Positions 21,597-33,198 of a DNA stretch of 64,000 bases are shown piece after piece. Source of the DNA: Mesostigma viride. Taxonomy: Eukaryota; Streptophyta; Mesostigmatophyceae; Mesostigmatales; Mesostigmataceae. The position numbers and the translations under genes were made by a program. The notes beneath the pieces were generated by a model. That model had not been told where the DNA came from and searched no databases. It saw only the letters and a program-made list of their open reading frames with translations. Where the stretch lies: assembly GCA_009746045.1 (NCBI GenBank), contig RPFO01000123.1, forward strand, positions 1,161,410 to 1,225,409, given 5' to 3'. The number at the start of each line of letters is the position of its first letter. Position 1 is the first letter of the stretch.

Positions 21597-23653
21597 GTCA
21601 TCGTCATTGCTAACAGTAACGTCCCCGATAGCGACATCCTCTGCGAGTGCTCCCACCCCGCACAGCACATCGCACATGTCGTCGCGCACGTCCATGTACC
21701 CCTGCAGCACGCAGGCGTCCAACCCCTTGATGACAGCACACGCACGCAGCATGGGCACCGCCGCAGCCATGACGGCATGAAAGGCCTCGGGCGTGAGCCC
21801 ACGGCCCTTGCCGCAGCCACACATCTGGTGGGTTACGGGGTCAACATGGGCTGAGTCAGCACACTTGGGAGTGCACCAGGCTTGCCACGTGGCGAGCACC
21901 TGCTCGCCCGGCTCCTGCGCCACCATTAGCACGCGTGTAGACGGCAGCAAAGTGAACAGCTCCTTCACCGCCCAGTCCAGGTGGGGCTCCTGGGGACTTT
22001 TCCCTTTGAATGGCGGCAAACGGGGGCGCAGACCTTGGCCCAGCAGGTCCTGTCGTGCACCGGGACAAGCGCAAGAAAAAGGGCACCAACGCACCAGCTC
22101 CCATCACTTTGCGTGGGCATGGATAGCCCAGCTTGTGCGCGTGTGCGTGTGCGTGCGTGTGTGTTTGTTTGTTTGTATGCTTTGTGCGCGTGTGCGTGTT
22201 TGTGCTTACGCGCCTGTATGTGCATGTGCGGGACCAGGGGTAAGCCCAAGTGCGCATGTCTTTGCTAGATGGGATATATAGCAAAGATAAATGTAGACCG
22301 TGGCGGAGGCATGCTTGACCGTTCGGCGCGCGATGGCGCATCTCAGGATCTCGCAAGACTCCTGTCCCGTCTCTTCAACAACCGCACTCCTGTGCACTGG
22401 CCAACCTCCAGTCATCGCTCCTGACCTTGTAACAGCTGGCATCCGCTCCTTACCATGTACTAGGTGGCATCCATCCTTAGCTAGAAACAGCTGGCATCCG
22501 CTCCTTACCGCGTACTAGGTGGCATCCATCCTTAGCTTGAAACAGCTGGCATCCGCTCCTTACCTTGTAGTAGGAGGCATCCATCCTTGGCTTGTAACAG
22601 CTGGCATCCGCTCCTTACCTTGTAGTAGGTGGCATCCGCATCGCCCATGACGACAGACATGAGCCGGGGCAGGCCTCCTTCCTCGTTCCTCTCCCTGTGT
22701 GCCACCACCTCGGAGGCGTGTTGTCGCTGAATGGCCGCGAAATAGCTCAGGTAGCTCTGCACCTGCTTGGCACTGGCAAAGCGCTGGCTGAACAGGTGGA
22801 TCTCTTTCGCAGCCAGCTGGTTGGATGCAACCTGCAGGGGGGGAGGAGGGAAGGCAGGGATAGGAACCAGAAACAGGAAACACTCAAACCTACTCCTAGC
22901 TTAGTTAATGTGCCTTACTCGCTCCAGCTCTAAGCTGAGTTTTGGTACAATATTCCATTCGCTCAGGGTAGTATGAGATGTGTGGCTAGGCTCAGCAGTG
23001 ATGATACACCTGTGGCTAGGCCCAGCAATGAAAATAAACCTGCAGTTGGCTAGGCCGAATGGTTCAGCCAAGCCATAGCTAGAACTGCCAATCCATGCGA
23101 TGGCAGCCGAGGGCGAATTTTCGGACCCATACTTCCGGACGCTTACTTCCGGACCCTCTCATGTCCGTGTTTTACCGACCATTCGGAGCGAAGGGGGCGT
23201 AGCGTCGGACGCAGCAACGAATGGTTAGGGGTTCAACTGTACTGCATACACCGCGAAATTACCGTTTTGCCATTGCACGCGGGCACATGATATAATGCGT
23301 GCTGAGCGACGCGTCTGGATGTACGAGGGCAGGCCTTTTACCTGCGGGTGCAGTTGCAGGAGGCGGTGGAGAAGGGCAGTACCGCTCAACGCCATGCCGG
23401 CAACGATGTAGTTGGGTAGACACATAAGCTGCGTCAGCTCCGTGGAATTGCCGCCCCCAGTCCAAGGATACACACCCTCCCAGCAGAAATCCCGGGGAGA
23501 GGAGCGCTGCTTAAGCGCTTCGTATAACGGGTGGTAATTCCGGTTGAGCGACGCAAGAAATTCTCGTCGGCCCAGGTGGTGGGATACATCAGCAAAGCTG
23601 TGCGGGATCAAAGTCACCAGCAATACGGCTACAGCGATGCGATTGAAAGGCAT
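20637..23653 (-). CDS. Secretory-pathway sulfotransferase-like protein
   Basis: Three exons in phase 0 give 645 residues: 23653-23342 (104 codons), 22831-22619 (71) and 22049-20637 (470 plus stop). The first 22 residues form a hydrophobic signal sequence or membrane anchor. Family landmarks appear in order: LPNYIVAG-ALSGTALLHRLLQLHPQV (the 5'-phosphosulfate loop region), KEIHLFSQRF-YLSYF, GDADATYY, LPSTRVLMVAQEP (the 3'-phosphate region) and LLDKLFREPNQKFATLL at the C-terminus. This order is that of Golgi carbohydrate sulfotransferases that use PAPS. The usual lysine of the KSGTT loop is leucine, and the usual arginine and serine of the RxPxxRAxS region are missing, so catalysis is doubtful. 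The last exon has an inserted acidic region with a poly-Asp run encoded by GAT repeats. Family call good, activity uncertain. Confidence 0.75.
21513..21609. repeat. GAT/ATC trinucleotide repeat inside the sulfotransferase-like gene
   Basis: On the coding (minus) strand this is a GAT-rich run encoding poly-aspartate with a few other residues. It sits in an insertion that the family core does not need. Confidence 0.9.
22431..22650. repeat. 55-bp tandem repeat spanning an exon end and its splice donor
   Basis: Four units begin at 22431, 22486, 22541 and 22596. The last unit covers the end of exon 2 of the sulfotransferase-like gene and its donor (TACAAG then GTAAGGAG on the minus strand). The unit at 22541 repeats that donor exactly; the two farther units have changed bases before GTAAGGAG. 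Confidence 0.9.
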
Positions 23654-24388
23654 CGCCTGTATATGCTAAGACGACGTCAAAACGACTAAGCCCGTCAAGA
23701 GCTTGCAAATAAGAGCCGTGGGGATGCCTGGATGCCCGACACAGATGGCATAATTAAGGAGCTAGAGCCCAAACCTGGCAGCGTCATGTGGGACAGGGTA
23801 TGCTGAAGGGGTGGGGAAACCGCCGTGCTGCGATAAACAACAGCCGTGCCGCTTGCCCGTGCCAATTTCTCCTGATATAGAAGCTCTGCAAAGCGGTAAT
23901 CCAAATTCATCACGGCTTAGGCATGGATTGCACGCACCCATGACCATCGGCTGGCAACTGTGTACTAGTGCTCTTTGTTGTGCATTTGGGTCAATCCCCA
24001 GTCGCGAAGGCATGCGATATATTTCCGGTGAAGGCATGCGATATATTGTATTCCTCCGGTTCCATTCGGAACAAAGCACAGGTAGCCCGCGCTTGCCACG
24101 TGTGCGATGCTGCTACTTGTTCTCGAGCGGCAATAATTGTGTTGTTTCAGGTTGTCTTCGCGGATCGGGCGTACGGCATCTGGTGGCATCAGGTTACTGA
24201 TGTCCGATGTGAGGTGCCAGCACTTCCGTGTCCTGCCACTGTCTTTGCAATGGATTTGCCATGGAATGAAGTCGAATGTAACAGCGGTCTGCATACCCAC
24301 TCGCATGTTGCGGCCTGAGCTTCCTACCGTAGCTTGACCTTTTTCTTTCAACGTGTACGAATCAACGCCATAACCCTGTATCTCGCAA
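23654..24388. other. Divergent intergenic region
   Basis: It lies between the sulfotransferase-like gene (minus) and the eIF4G-type gene (plus). No exon with a recognised domain was found. A 5' exon of the eIF4G-type gene could be hidden here. A short tandem CGAAGGCATGCGATATATT/GTGAAGGCATGCGATATATT occurs at 24005-24046. Confidence 0.4.
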
Positions 24389-27300
24389 ATGCAGGCGATA
24401 GCCGGTCCAATAAACCCGCTGATTCCTCCTGCATTGACCGTTGACGAGAAGAAGCGGCGAATTCGATGGGTGCTGAATAAGATAACTTTCAAGAAATATC
24501 AGCAGAATTCAGGGCACCTGCTTCGAGTCGAGGTCATTATTTGTCGCCTTTCCTCGCCACTTCTTATCGTAACATACCTTTTGATACGACTAGGCGCATT
24601 ATTCACGTAGTTCTTCCTTGTCCTTCGTTGTTAAAATTGGCCTGTTTCCCCATCAGGTGGACACTGTCGAGATCTTGGAAGACCTCGCAACTCAACTTTA
24701 CTTACGGGCCATTGTAGTGCACAGCTTGTCGAGCCTGTACGCCCAGCTTTGCGTGCAATGCGACCGGAAATTACCTTCCTTTGCTGCCGAGGTGCGCTGA
24801 ACACTTCGACTGGTTTGTTTCTTTCGTTTTTGCCAACCTGACTTACAACATTGTTACAACTACGTTTGCTCCCCTGGATGAAACCAGGCATGTGTGTTTT
24901 GGGACTTTTGGGAGAACTACGTAACACTTCAGCATGTCCCCGACCGTGCGTGTGCCCTCATGTGAGAATCAGACCGGCTGGGTCTGATTCTAAAAGATGC
25001 ACCTTGCCACGTGTCACAATCGTATCATTCCTTGCCTCGGCCCGTCCCTACTGGGCGGCCCTGTTTCTCCCCAGCCCTTGGTCAGTGCGGACGCATCGCA
25101 GCGCGGCGCACCCACTTCGTTCCGTACCATCCTGCTGCGACAGTGCGAGGCCGATTTGGCCACGTGGCAGACCGCGGCGGAGGGCAGGGGAGGCGAGGTG
25201 CGCGGGGGCAATGGCTCGGTGAGCACTGAGCAACGTCTTCTGTCTTGCGGACACAGTCTCTTGCCTATTAATCTTTGGACCGGTTTTTGTAATGATGACC
25301 AAGTCCTACCTTGCCAACGCCAGGGGTGTATGGAGAGAGATACGACACCACTTGTGACAGCGTAAAGTAAACAACATCGGACCTGCTATCCTCTTGCGCG
25401 GGGAGCACTTATCGCCATTGCGAGCAGCTGTGGATGGCCACTTGTCACTGTGGGCCACAAGACGGTTGAACGCAATCCCCAGCGCGGCCAGTTAGGCTAG
25501 AAACACACGCCCTGATCAAGCATGCTGTTTCCGGCCCCACCGTCTAGGTCATCTAGTCGCTCCACACGTAAGCCAGCCATAATTTCAATGCACAAGGATA
25601 CACATTTCCATCACCATTCATCTTCATCATCCTGAACGACTCGAAAACGCGGAAAAGATAACGGCAGGCTCGAGCTACCATGGTCCGGATTCTCCCGACT
25701 TCTGGCCTGCGCTGGTTGTCTCTTTGATATAGCAGTAGTACATCTTATACTAGTAGATCATATACTATCTACTAGGTAGTAGATCATACACTTGTAGATC
25801 ATATACCAGACCCCTTGTGCCACCTCCGAGCGAATAGATTTTCGGGTTCTTATTTAGGTTGCCAGTTTAGGTGGGGCGAAAGTCATATTCGAGTGTTGTT
25901 TGCCCCTTATGTGACTTCGGACCCACATCTTGGAGATACGGCGCCGTACGCCCAAGAACGGCACGGCGCAGCAGGGAGAGGCGTGCTGACACCCACTTAC
26001 CTCTTATTCGCCGACTTCATTTCGGTCTACTATTTTATCTGGTTTCCGTCTTTTTAGTACCAACAGTTTAAGTCGTCCGACCAAAATGTGAAGTGAAGGC
26101 GTTAAGTTAGCAGCTCAAGTCGGACGGAGCAAGTGGGGTCTACTCGTAGTACTACTCCTATAGGATCCTCGGTACCAACGGAGTAAATCTACCGTGGTTT
26201 AGGCACTATCAATGGTCACTGTACCCACCAGCATCAGGCACAATCAAGGGTGACTGTACCCACCGGCGGCCGGCCTGTTAGTGCACGCCTCAACCTCATG
26301 ACAGTGACTTAGTGCCCTACAGACGCCCCACCTACTTGCAGACCGACATGGGACCCCACAGTATCGTATCATGTCGGCTGCCTTGGGTGGCCGATGGCCC
26401 TACGCAGGCCAGTGTGAGACGGACATTCCTTGTCAGCCACACGGCCATTCCTTGCTAGCCACACAGCCATCTCTCGCTCCTGTCGTCGCTGTCCTGTGCT
26501 CCCCTGCGCTACCCTGTCAAGGGTGTTCTTTGTGGGATGCTCCGTGACGCGAGTTTGCTACTACTATCACTAGTTATTGCAGTAGTCTAGTAGCTGCAGT
26601 AGTACTAGTAGCTGCAGTAGTACTAGTAGCTGCAGTAGTACTAGTAGCTGCAATAGTACTAGTAGGTGCCGCGACGACTGGGCCTGTTGGAGCTGGGTGC
26701 AAGCAGGGGAGGCAATAGATCGAAAAGACTCGCAGGGTCAAGGGGGTGCACAGGACGGACATGCGGATGTCTCATGGAGGTGAGCTGGTTCCAAAGAGGG
26801 TGTCGTTGGCTGTAGAAACCGCATGTGTCATCACCCCAGGGCCGACTAATGGATGCGACCACACCAGGGGAGATGGGGTGTTTGTGCGGAATCATCCAAC
26901 CGATGGTGTATGGGACAGGATGACACGCGCGCCAGCACCACTACAACAACCTTCGTCGAATTCCAGCGCTGTGCAGCGCCCTCTTCCTTTTAAGCAAGTG
27001 CGCAGGGCCTCTCCAGCTGCCGCATGTGCACCGTCCCATGGCTTGCTGGCACTTGTCACGTCTGACACTGCCATTATGCCTTCACACCAATTGATGCCAC
27101 AGGCTGCTCCCTTGATGGTTTGCGACACCTCCTTGCATTCACCACGGTAGGCCCTGCCACTGCAATTGCAACACGCGGATGCCCCTCCTCTCGCCTCACA
27201 TGCCGATGCCCCACACAGCACGGCACCCCTCCACCTGACGGATGCGCGGATGTTGTGGCACCGAGGAGAGGCGATGCGAGTGCAAAGGGGGATGTTGGCG

Positions 27301-30300
27301 ACGATGCTTTGGGGCTTGCAACCGGCACGGATGGCCCACCCACGGCTCCCTGGGAGCGCCTGGTGGGTTGCGTGAAACTGGTCGCCAACCTCTACAACGT
27401 CGGGTTCTTGGATCATGCAACCGTCGTGCGCCACCTGTCCTCTCTTGCCCATGGACAGGCTGGCTGCACGCCAAGCAGCCACGGCACCGTGGATGGCACT
27501 GCTGCCACCGTCGCCCTCCCTCCCTCGACAAGTGCAAACCTGCAGGGTGGTGGCCAGGGGGGGCATGCGACCGGGGATGAGTCCACTGTCCCGGTTTGCG
27601 ACGCCATCGCTGATCTGACCTCCACGCAGCATGCCGCCACCTTGTCTACTGGCACCGCCACCATGTCTACCAACAACGGCCGCGTGTCTACTGGCGCCGC
27701 CACGTGGCTGCTAGCCACCTTCCTGTGCGAGCTGGAACCATCCATGCAGTATTTGGCAGTGGCGGACTTGGAGGTGGGGATGGAGGCCACCATGTGGTCA
27801 CAACACGCCTATTGCACGTACAGGTTGCACATAGAATTTGCACAGACCAACTGCATGTACAAGCTGCATACGTCGTGTCTGGGGTGCGTAGTGTAGTGTG
27901 TCCACCACATGCTGTTGCGGCGGTGTCGAACGATATGTCCAAACAATGTCATATTGCAACCATAACTTGATGCCTTCATGCAAACAGCTGACTTGAAATG
28001 GCTCCCTGCTGAGTTCCCCCTCTAACCCCTCCCCTGCCAATCACTGCAATGCAGGCAAAGACATGGCACGTAATTAGTGTCCCAAACGCTGCTACTCCAA
28101 AATGCCAATAATGTGACTGCTGCTGCGCTGCCAACATCAATCGGACAACCAAATGAAATTTCTGGAATGACATGTCTGTATGCCTTTTGTTTCATACTTG
28201 TCGTCCCCAGTTTCTTTCTGTTTCTTCCCCCCTTGGCACTCTATGCCCTTACCCATGCCATGCATAGCGATGTCCCAGCATGTGTTCCTCCGTCCATAAC
28301 GCAAGATAGGCTGTTCCATAGCTGCAGGACATGTCAGATGCCGTTTGCGACCTGGTGCTTTAGGTCTGACGTTGCCCTATTTTGCTCTGCCCGGCCATGT
28401 AGCTGACCGCCGTGTTTGGTTTATTCAAGAAGACTCTGTTTCGTGTTTGGGCTGTGACCGTCACCACGCAACCAAGTAGGGTGGGTGAAAGGCACACACC
28501 TTGTGCAGCGTTCACCAGTGCTGGGACACAAAACAAGGGCTTTGGCACATGATCATGCTGGCAAATGACCCATGCATCCCCTCATGCAAGCACGCACAAC
28601 ACAATGTGTTTCTGCCCCTGTGCCTTGCACTGCCCACATGTGCCATGGGTCGGTTGGAGGTGGATGGGGTGGGGTTACGGGCTGGGTTGGCTCTACCTGC
28701 GGCTGGCCGGACCTGTGCAAACTGCGGGTGCAAAGGACAGCCCCTATTTGCCCGTGTCGACCAGCTCTTGCGGACGCCAGCGTTACCGACGCATGTGAGG
28801 GGCAGGCTGCGTGACTGCTCGGCGCTTGGTGACAAGTGGCGGCATGCCAGAGCGACGAGTAAGAAAATGGCGAGGCTTGGAACTGTCAAATGGTGGCGAG
28901 TGTTTCTGGCTCACATGATCTGCCTGTGTTTTGCTTGTGTGGGTGCCTGCATCCTTATCCGCGTTGCTGTTTGTGTTCATGTGTGTGTTGGTGTTTGTGC
29001 CATTGTGTCTGTTGGTGTTAGAGTTGCCGGTTGTGTGGAGGCTGGGGTTGATTACATGATCATTGGCCGTGCTGGTGGCTCTTCTCCATCTGCCCGCCCT
29101 CATGCCCCTGCCCCCATGCCCCTGCACACCCTTATGTCCCTGCTCCTCTGCTTCCCCATGCTCCTCACTCTACCTGCTCATGCCCGCATCCTGCCTCCGC
29201 ATCGTGCATGTTTGCTTTGGTGCCATCGTGCATGTTTGCTTCGTTACCATCGTGCATGTTTGCTTGGGCGCCACCGTGCATGTTTGCTTCGGTGCCATCG
29301 TGCATGTTTGCTTCGGTGCCATCTTGCGTGTTTGCTTCGGCGCCATCGTGCATGTTTGCTTCGGCGCCATCGTACATGTTTGCTTCGGTGTCATCATGCA
29401 TGTTTGCTTCGGCGCCACCGTGCATGTTTGCTTCGGTGCCATCGTGCATGTTTGCTTCGGCGCCATCGTGCCTGTTTGCTTCGGTGCCATCGTGCATGTT
29501 TGCTTGGGCGCCATCGTGCATGTTTGCTTCGGTGCCATCGTGCATGTTTGCTTCGTTACCATCGTGCATGGTTGCTTCGGCGCCATCGTGCATGTTTGCT
29601 TCGGCGCCATCGTGCATGTTTGCTTCGGCGCCATTGTACATGCTTGCTTCAGTGCCATCATGCATGTTTGCTTCGGTGCCATCGTGCATGTTTGCTTCGG
29701 CGCCATGGTGCATGTTTGCTTCGGCGCCATCGTGCATGTTTGCTTCGGCGCCATCGTGCCTGTTTGCTTCGGTGCCATCGTGCATGTTTGCTTCGGCGCC
29801 ATCGTGCATGTTTGCTTCGGTGCCATCGTGCATGTTTGCTTCGTTACCATCGTGCATGTTTGCTTCGGCGCCATCGTGCATGTTTGCTTCGGTGCCATCG
29901 TGCATGTTTGCTTCGGCGCCATGGTGCATGTTTGCTTCGGCGCCATCGTGCATGTTTGCTTCGGCGCCATCGTGCCTGTTTGCTTCGGTGCCATCGTGCA
30001 TGTTTGCTTGGGCGCCATCGTGCATGTTTGCTTCGGTGCCATCGTGCATGTTTGCTTCGTTACCATCATGCATGGTTGCTTCGGCGCCATCGTGCATGTT
30101 TGCTTCGGCGCCATGGTGCATGTTTGCTTCGGCACCATCGTGCATGTTTGCTTCGGCGCCATCGTGCCTGTTTGCTTCGGTGCCATCGTGCATGTTTGCT
30201 TCGGTGCCATCGTGCATGTTTGCTTCGGTGCCATCGTGCATGTTTGCTTGGGTGCCATCGTGCATGTTTGCTTTTATTTTGGCTTGCAGCCAGCCGCAGG

Positions 30301-32947
30301 CCCCCCGCTTTCATTTGCTACCTTCTTATGCTTTCCCTCGGCTTGTGTTGCCCACACGGTCTCCCACGCAATTTCCACTGGCGTCGGCGCTGGAAACCGC
30401 AACTGTGCCTGGCAACCCTCAAACCGCAACCGGCACCGCACACATGGCTCACAGAGGACATCGCTGGCCTCCAGTTTGAGCGCCGAGTCGTCTGCATTGC
30501 CCGCAGTTACCATAGGTGGGGTGCCCGGGCCGCCCATGACATTATTTCATCAAATTTGCAGAGTTTTTTAACTGCACGCAGGGGTGTAGGGAGGCGTCTT
30601 GTTACAACATCTGATGATTTTGATAATGGTGTGTTATCTGCAAACATCCCATGATGGCTAGACCTGTTCCAAGGTAGACGTTGTGGGCCCATCGCTGGGG
30701 TGTCGTATTGCCCCGCTGGCTCCTGCACCTGCCAGGTGTCGCATCAGGAGGGAAGTGTGGCGGGTCCACCTTCAAGGTATCCGCTCATCGCAGGGAGGAA
30801 GGTAACTGGGGAAGGGTAACAGGGAGCACTCCTCCATAGGCCTGCCAGGGCTGACTTCATGGGCGTGGAGATGCCCAAGGTTTCCCTTAGAGGTTCGTCC
30901 CCCTTGGAGTGTGCTACAGTATATGTGTAGCTTCTGTGTAGCACTCTCTCCTGGTTCGTCATCCTTTCCCTCACATCCTCCTCTGCCTCTGCCCACCTTC
31001 TGTGGTGGAAAACAAAGGGCCGCTAATCTGCTGTGGTGGAAAGCAAAGAGCCGCCAATCTGCTGTGGTGGAAACAAAGGGCCGCTAATCGGCTGTGGTGG
31101 AAACAAAGGACCCGGATCTTTCCCCGTCAACTGTGCGCTGTTCACCCAGCAAGACTCTGACCGCGGCGATGGCCTTGCTGAACCACTCACCGACACTGGC
31201 ACCGGATCGGGTCACGCAGGACCAAGGACTTGAGTGATGCATCGGCCATGGTCCGCGAGCTGGGCCCGCTGTCTCCCTCACAGGCGCAGGCCACGGTGGG
31301 GACGTGGCTGGTGAGCAGCCTCATGAAGCCGGCACGGATCACTGGCCTTGGCACGCGGAGCATCACCGACGCGCTGCTGAAGGAGTGGATGGCGGGGGGT
31401 GCCCTGGACGTGATGGCGGAGGGGGACATGGAGCGCCGCATGCTGGTGCTTCTGCTGGCGCACCTGACAAGGGCAGAGGGGGCGTTGCTGCCTGCTCTGT
31501 CTGCCGAGGATATCTACAAGGGGTGAGCGGTCACGCAGGGTAGTCTAATGGGGGCTTGGCAATGACAGAAGTGACCAGTATCTCCTACAGTGGCAACGAG
31601 CAGGTTGAGGGTACCGGCATGGGGCATGTTGGCCATTTGCTGCCGGTCTGGCATTTGTCTTGCTTTTCGATGCCCTCGCTGATGTCATGGTTGCATGGGA
31701 TGACATGTTGATGTCCCTCCGCTGCCATTGTCGATTGCAAATACCCCTCTGCTGCCCTTGGCCACTTCAGCGTTGTGGTTTGTCACCCTGCTTGGTTCCC
31801 GCGTGCCAGCCATGCTCACTGTTTCTGATTTGATGTTCTGATTATTACTTTGTAAGGTGAGTAGGATACTTTGTAAGCCCTTGCGGATGCTTTGGCTCAG
31901 TGATTACGGTTTTCCTTGAGAATAGGGTTACCATGTTCGCACACAGGGTATGGGGCACCCTGGCGTGCACGACCCTTGCTAGGGTATGGGCACCCTAGCG
32001 TGCACGACCCTTGCTAGGGTATGGGCACCCTAGCATGCGCAACCTTGCTCCTGTGCACGTTGCGCAACCTTGCTCCTGTGCACGTTGCGCAACCTTGCTC
32101 CTGTGCACGTTCCGCGACAAGCTCTGCATCTCCCTCATCATTTGCGTCTCGCCCGCGCATGATAGTGTTCACAACTGGTATTGTTGCCTTTCTGCCTCTA
32201 GTTGATTGGATCTAAAGATCTTATAATTGGCGTGTGGGTGTCGTATGGCGAATATTGATCATTCTCGTTTATGGGTGATGTATGGCAACCTGCATGTGCG
32301 GGAATGTTGGCTCCGCAACACCTGTCGAATGCAGGGTTTCCCATGCCATCCGCCAGCTGCCTGACCTGGCGCTGGATGTGCCCCTGTGCCCTCAGCTTCT
32401 GGGGGCCATGATGGGACATCTCCTAATGATGCGGGTACTTACCCCGGAGCAAGCCCTCCAGTCTGTCGAGAGTGCTGTAAGTGTGGGTGAGGGCTGCAGC
32501 GTTCTTGTTGGCTGCCAGTGCCACGATGATCCAAAGTCTGGGGATGCATGTGTCGACTGTACAGTGGCATTAATGGATATTGGTGAGCAGGGACTTGTTG
32601 CAGTCGGGCATGCGTTCAAAGCCATTCAAGAAGAGGAAGGAGACGACGCGTTGATCCGCCTGTTTGATACAACAGACACGTATGTCGGGGAAGAATTGGC
32701 CACTGGTAGGATTTCCAAGGAAGGCACACCGCGAGTGCTGCCTGAAGTTAACGGGTCACCCAATGAGGTAGTGTCTGAAAACTTGCAAAGTAGTCCTTGG
32801 TTAGCAGTCTGTACGGCGCTGGTGGCAGCTGTGCACAAGACTGGGAGTCACGAAGGTTTGATGGTAGGTGCTTTACAGTCCATGCCTCATGGCTTAAGGG
32901 GCTTTTTGGACACAAAATGCGGGGAATTAATGCAGCTAACAATTTAG
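24389..32947 (+). CDS. eIF4G/eIFiso4G-type translation initiation factor (MIF4G plus MA3)
   Basis: Exons recognised: 24389 or 24395-24532, 24657-24791, 25075-25218, 27219-27773, 28741-28858, 31220-31522, 32335-32947. The first five encode a MIF4G domain: RWVLNKITFKKY, DTVEILEDLA-YAQLC-KLPSF, SFRTILLRQCEADL, LVGCVKLVANLYNVGFLDH and PLFARVDQLL-THVRGRLRD. The last two join in phase into an MA3 domain: DLSDASAMVREL, then IYKGVSHAIRQLP and LALDVPLCPQLLG. eIF4G scaffolds bring eIF4A, eIF3 and mRNA together. Exon phases disagree between 28858 and 31220, so at least one exon there is missing from this model. ATG 24389 could be the start, which would give a short form without an eIF4E-binding region. 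Alternatively 24395 follows an acceptor AG and upstream exons exist. Stop TAG 32945-32947. Domain calls are firm, the gene model is partial. Confidence 0.75.
25512..25731 (+). repeat. Dispersed repeat in an eIF4G intron (also at 46074 and, inverted, 44823)
   Basis: CTGATCAAGCATGCTGTTTC through GGTTGTCTCTTTGATATA is almost identical to 46074-46313, which has one 18-bp insertion. Part of it recurs inverted at 44823-44927. No coding capacity recognised. Confidence 0.85.
26578..26668. repeat. 18-bp tandem repeat CTAGTAGCTGCAGTAGTA
   Basis: About five copies within the large intron between 25218 and 27219 of the eIF4G-type gene. Confidence 0.85.
29199..30274. repeat. 24-bp minisatellite, about 45 copies
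   Basis: The unit is TTTGCTTCGGCGCCATCGTG plus CATG with small variants, some of them in regularly recurring blocks. It lies in the eIF4G intron between 28858 and 31220. Because 24 is divisible by three, several frames on both strands stay open over 1 kb. None has protein-like composition. Confidence 0.95.
31003..31110. repeat. Tandem repeat CTGTGGTGGAAACAAAGGGC
   Basis: Four copies of a 33-36 bp unit (CTGTGGTGGAAA, CAAAGGGCCGCTAATC) immediately before the first MA3 exon. Confidence 0.85.
31945..32112. repeat. Two adjoining tandem repeats in the MA3 intron
   Basis: First come three units of about 36 bp (AGGGTATGGGCACCCTAGCG, TGCACGACCCTTGCT). Then follow units of about 25 bp (GCGCAACCTTGCTCCTGTGC, ACGTT). 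Both lie between the two MA3 exons. Confidence 0.85.
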
Positions 32948-33000
32948 AGATTTGAATAACGTACAAACCCCCATAGCTGGTGTGCACTCTCAACTGGTCA

Positions 33001-33023
33001 TGTAAGTTGTCTTGACCATGTAA
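33001..33023 (+). promoter_or_regulatory. Candidate TGTAA polyadenylation signals of the eIF4G-type gene
   Basis: TGTAA occurs at 33001-33005 and again at 33019-33023, 54 and 72 bases after the stop codon. This fits chlorophyte practice; use is inferred. Confidence 0.45.
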
Positions 33024-33198
33024 GTGTTGCAATGGATCTCGGCCACGTCTCTAGCCGGCAGGTGTGCTAGCTAGGCATGGCAGGCCGGTACCTAGTGTAT
33101 GCTCAGACTAGCTCAAGCTTGACAACGTATGCTATGCAGCTGCGGGTGCATCATGGATGCAAGCACACATGTGCCCAGCAATTCCTTTGCACCCATTA

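Noticed and set aside
28501..30654. 717-residue plus-strand open frame rich in CLLRCHRA repeats, with matching long frames on the minus strand
   Set aside because: It is the 24-bp minisatellite read in open frames, and it lies in an intron between firm eIF4G exons.
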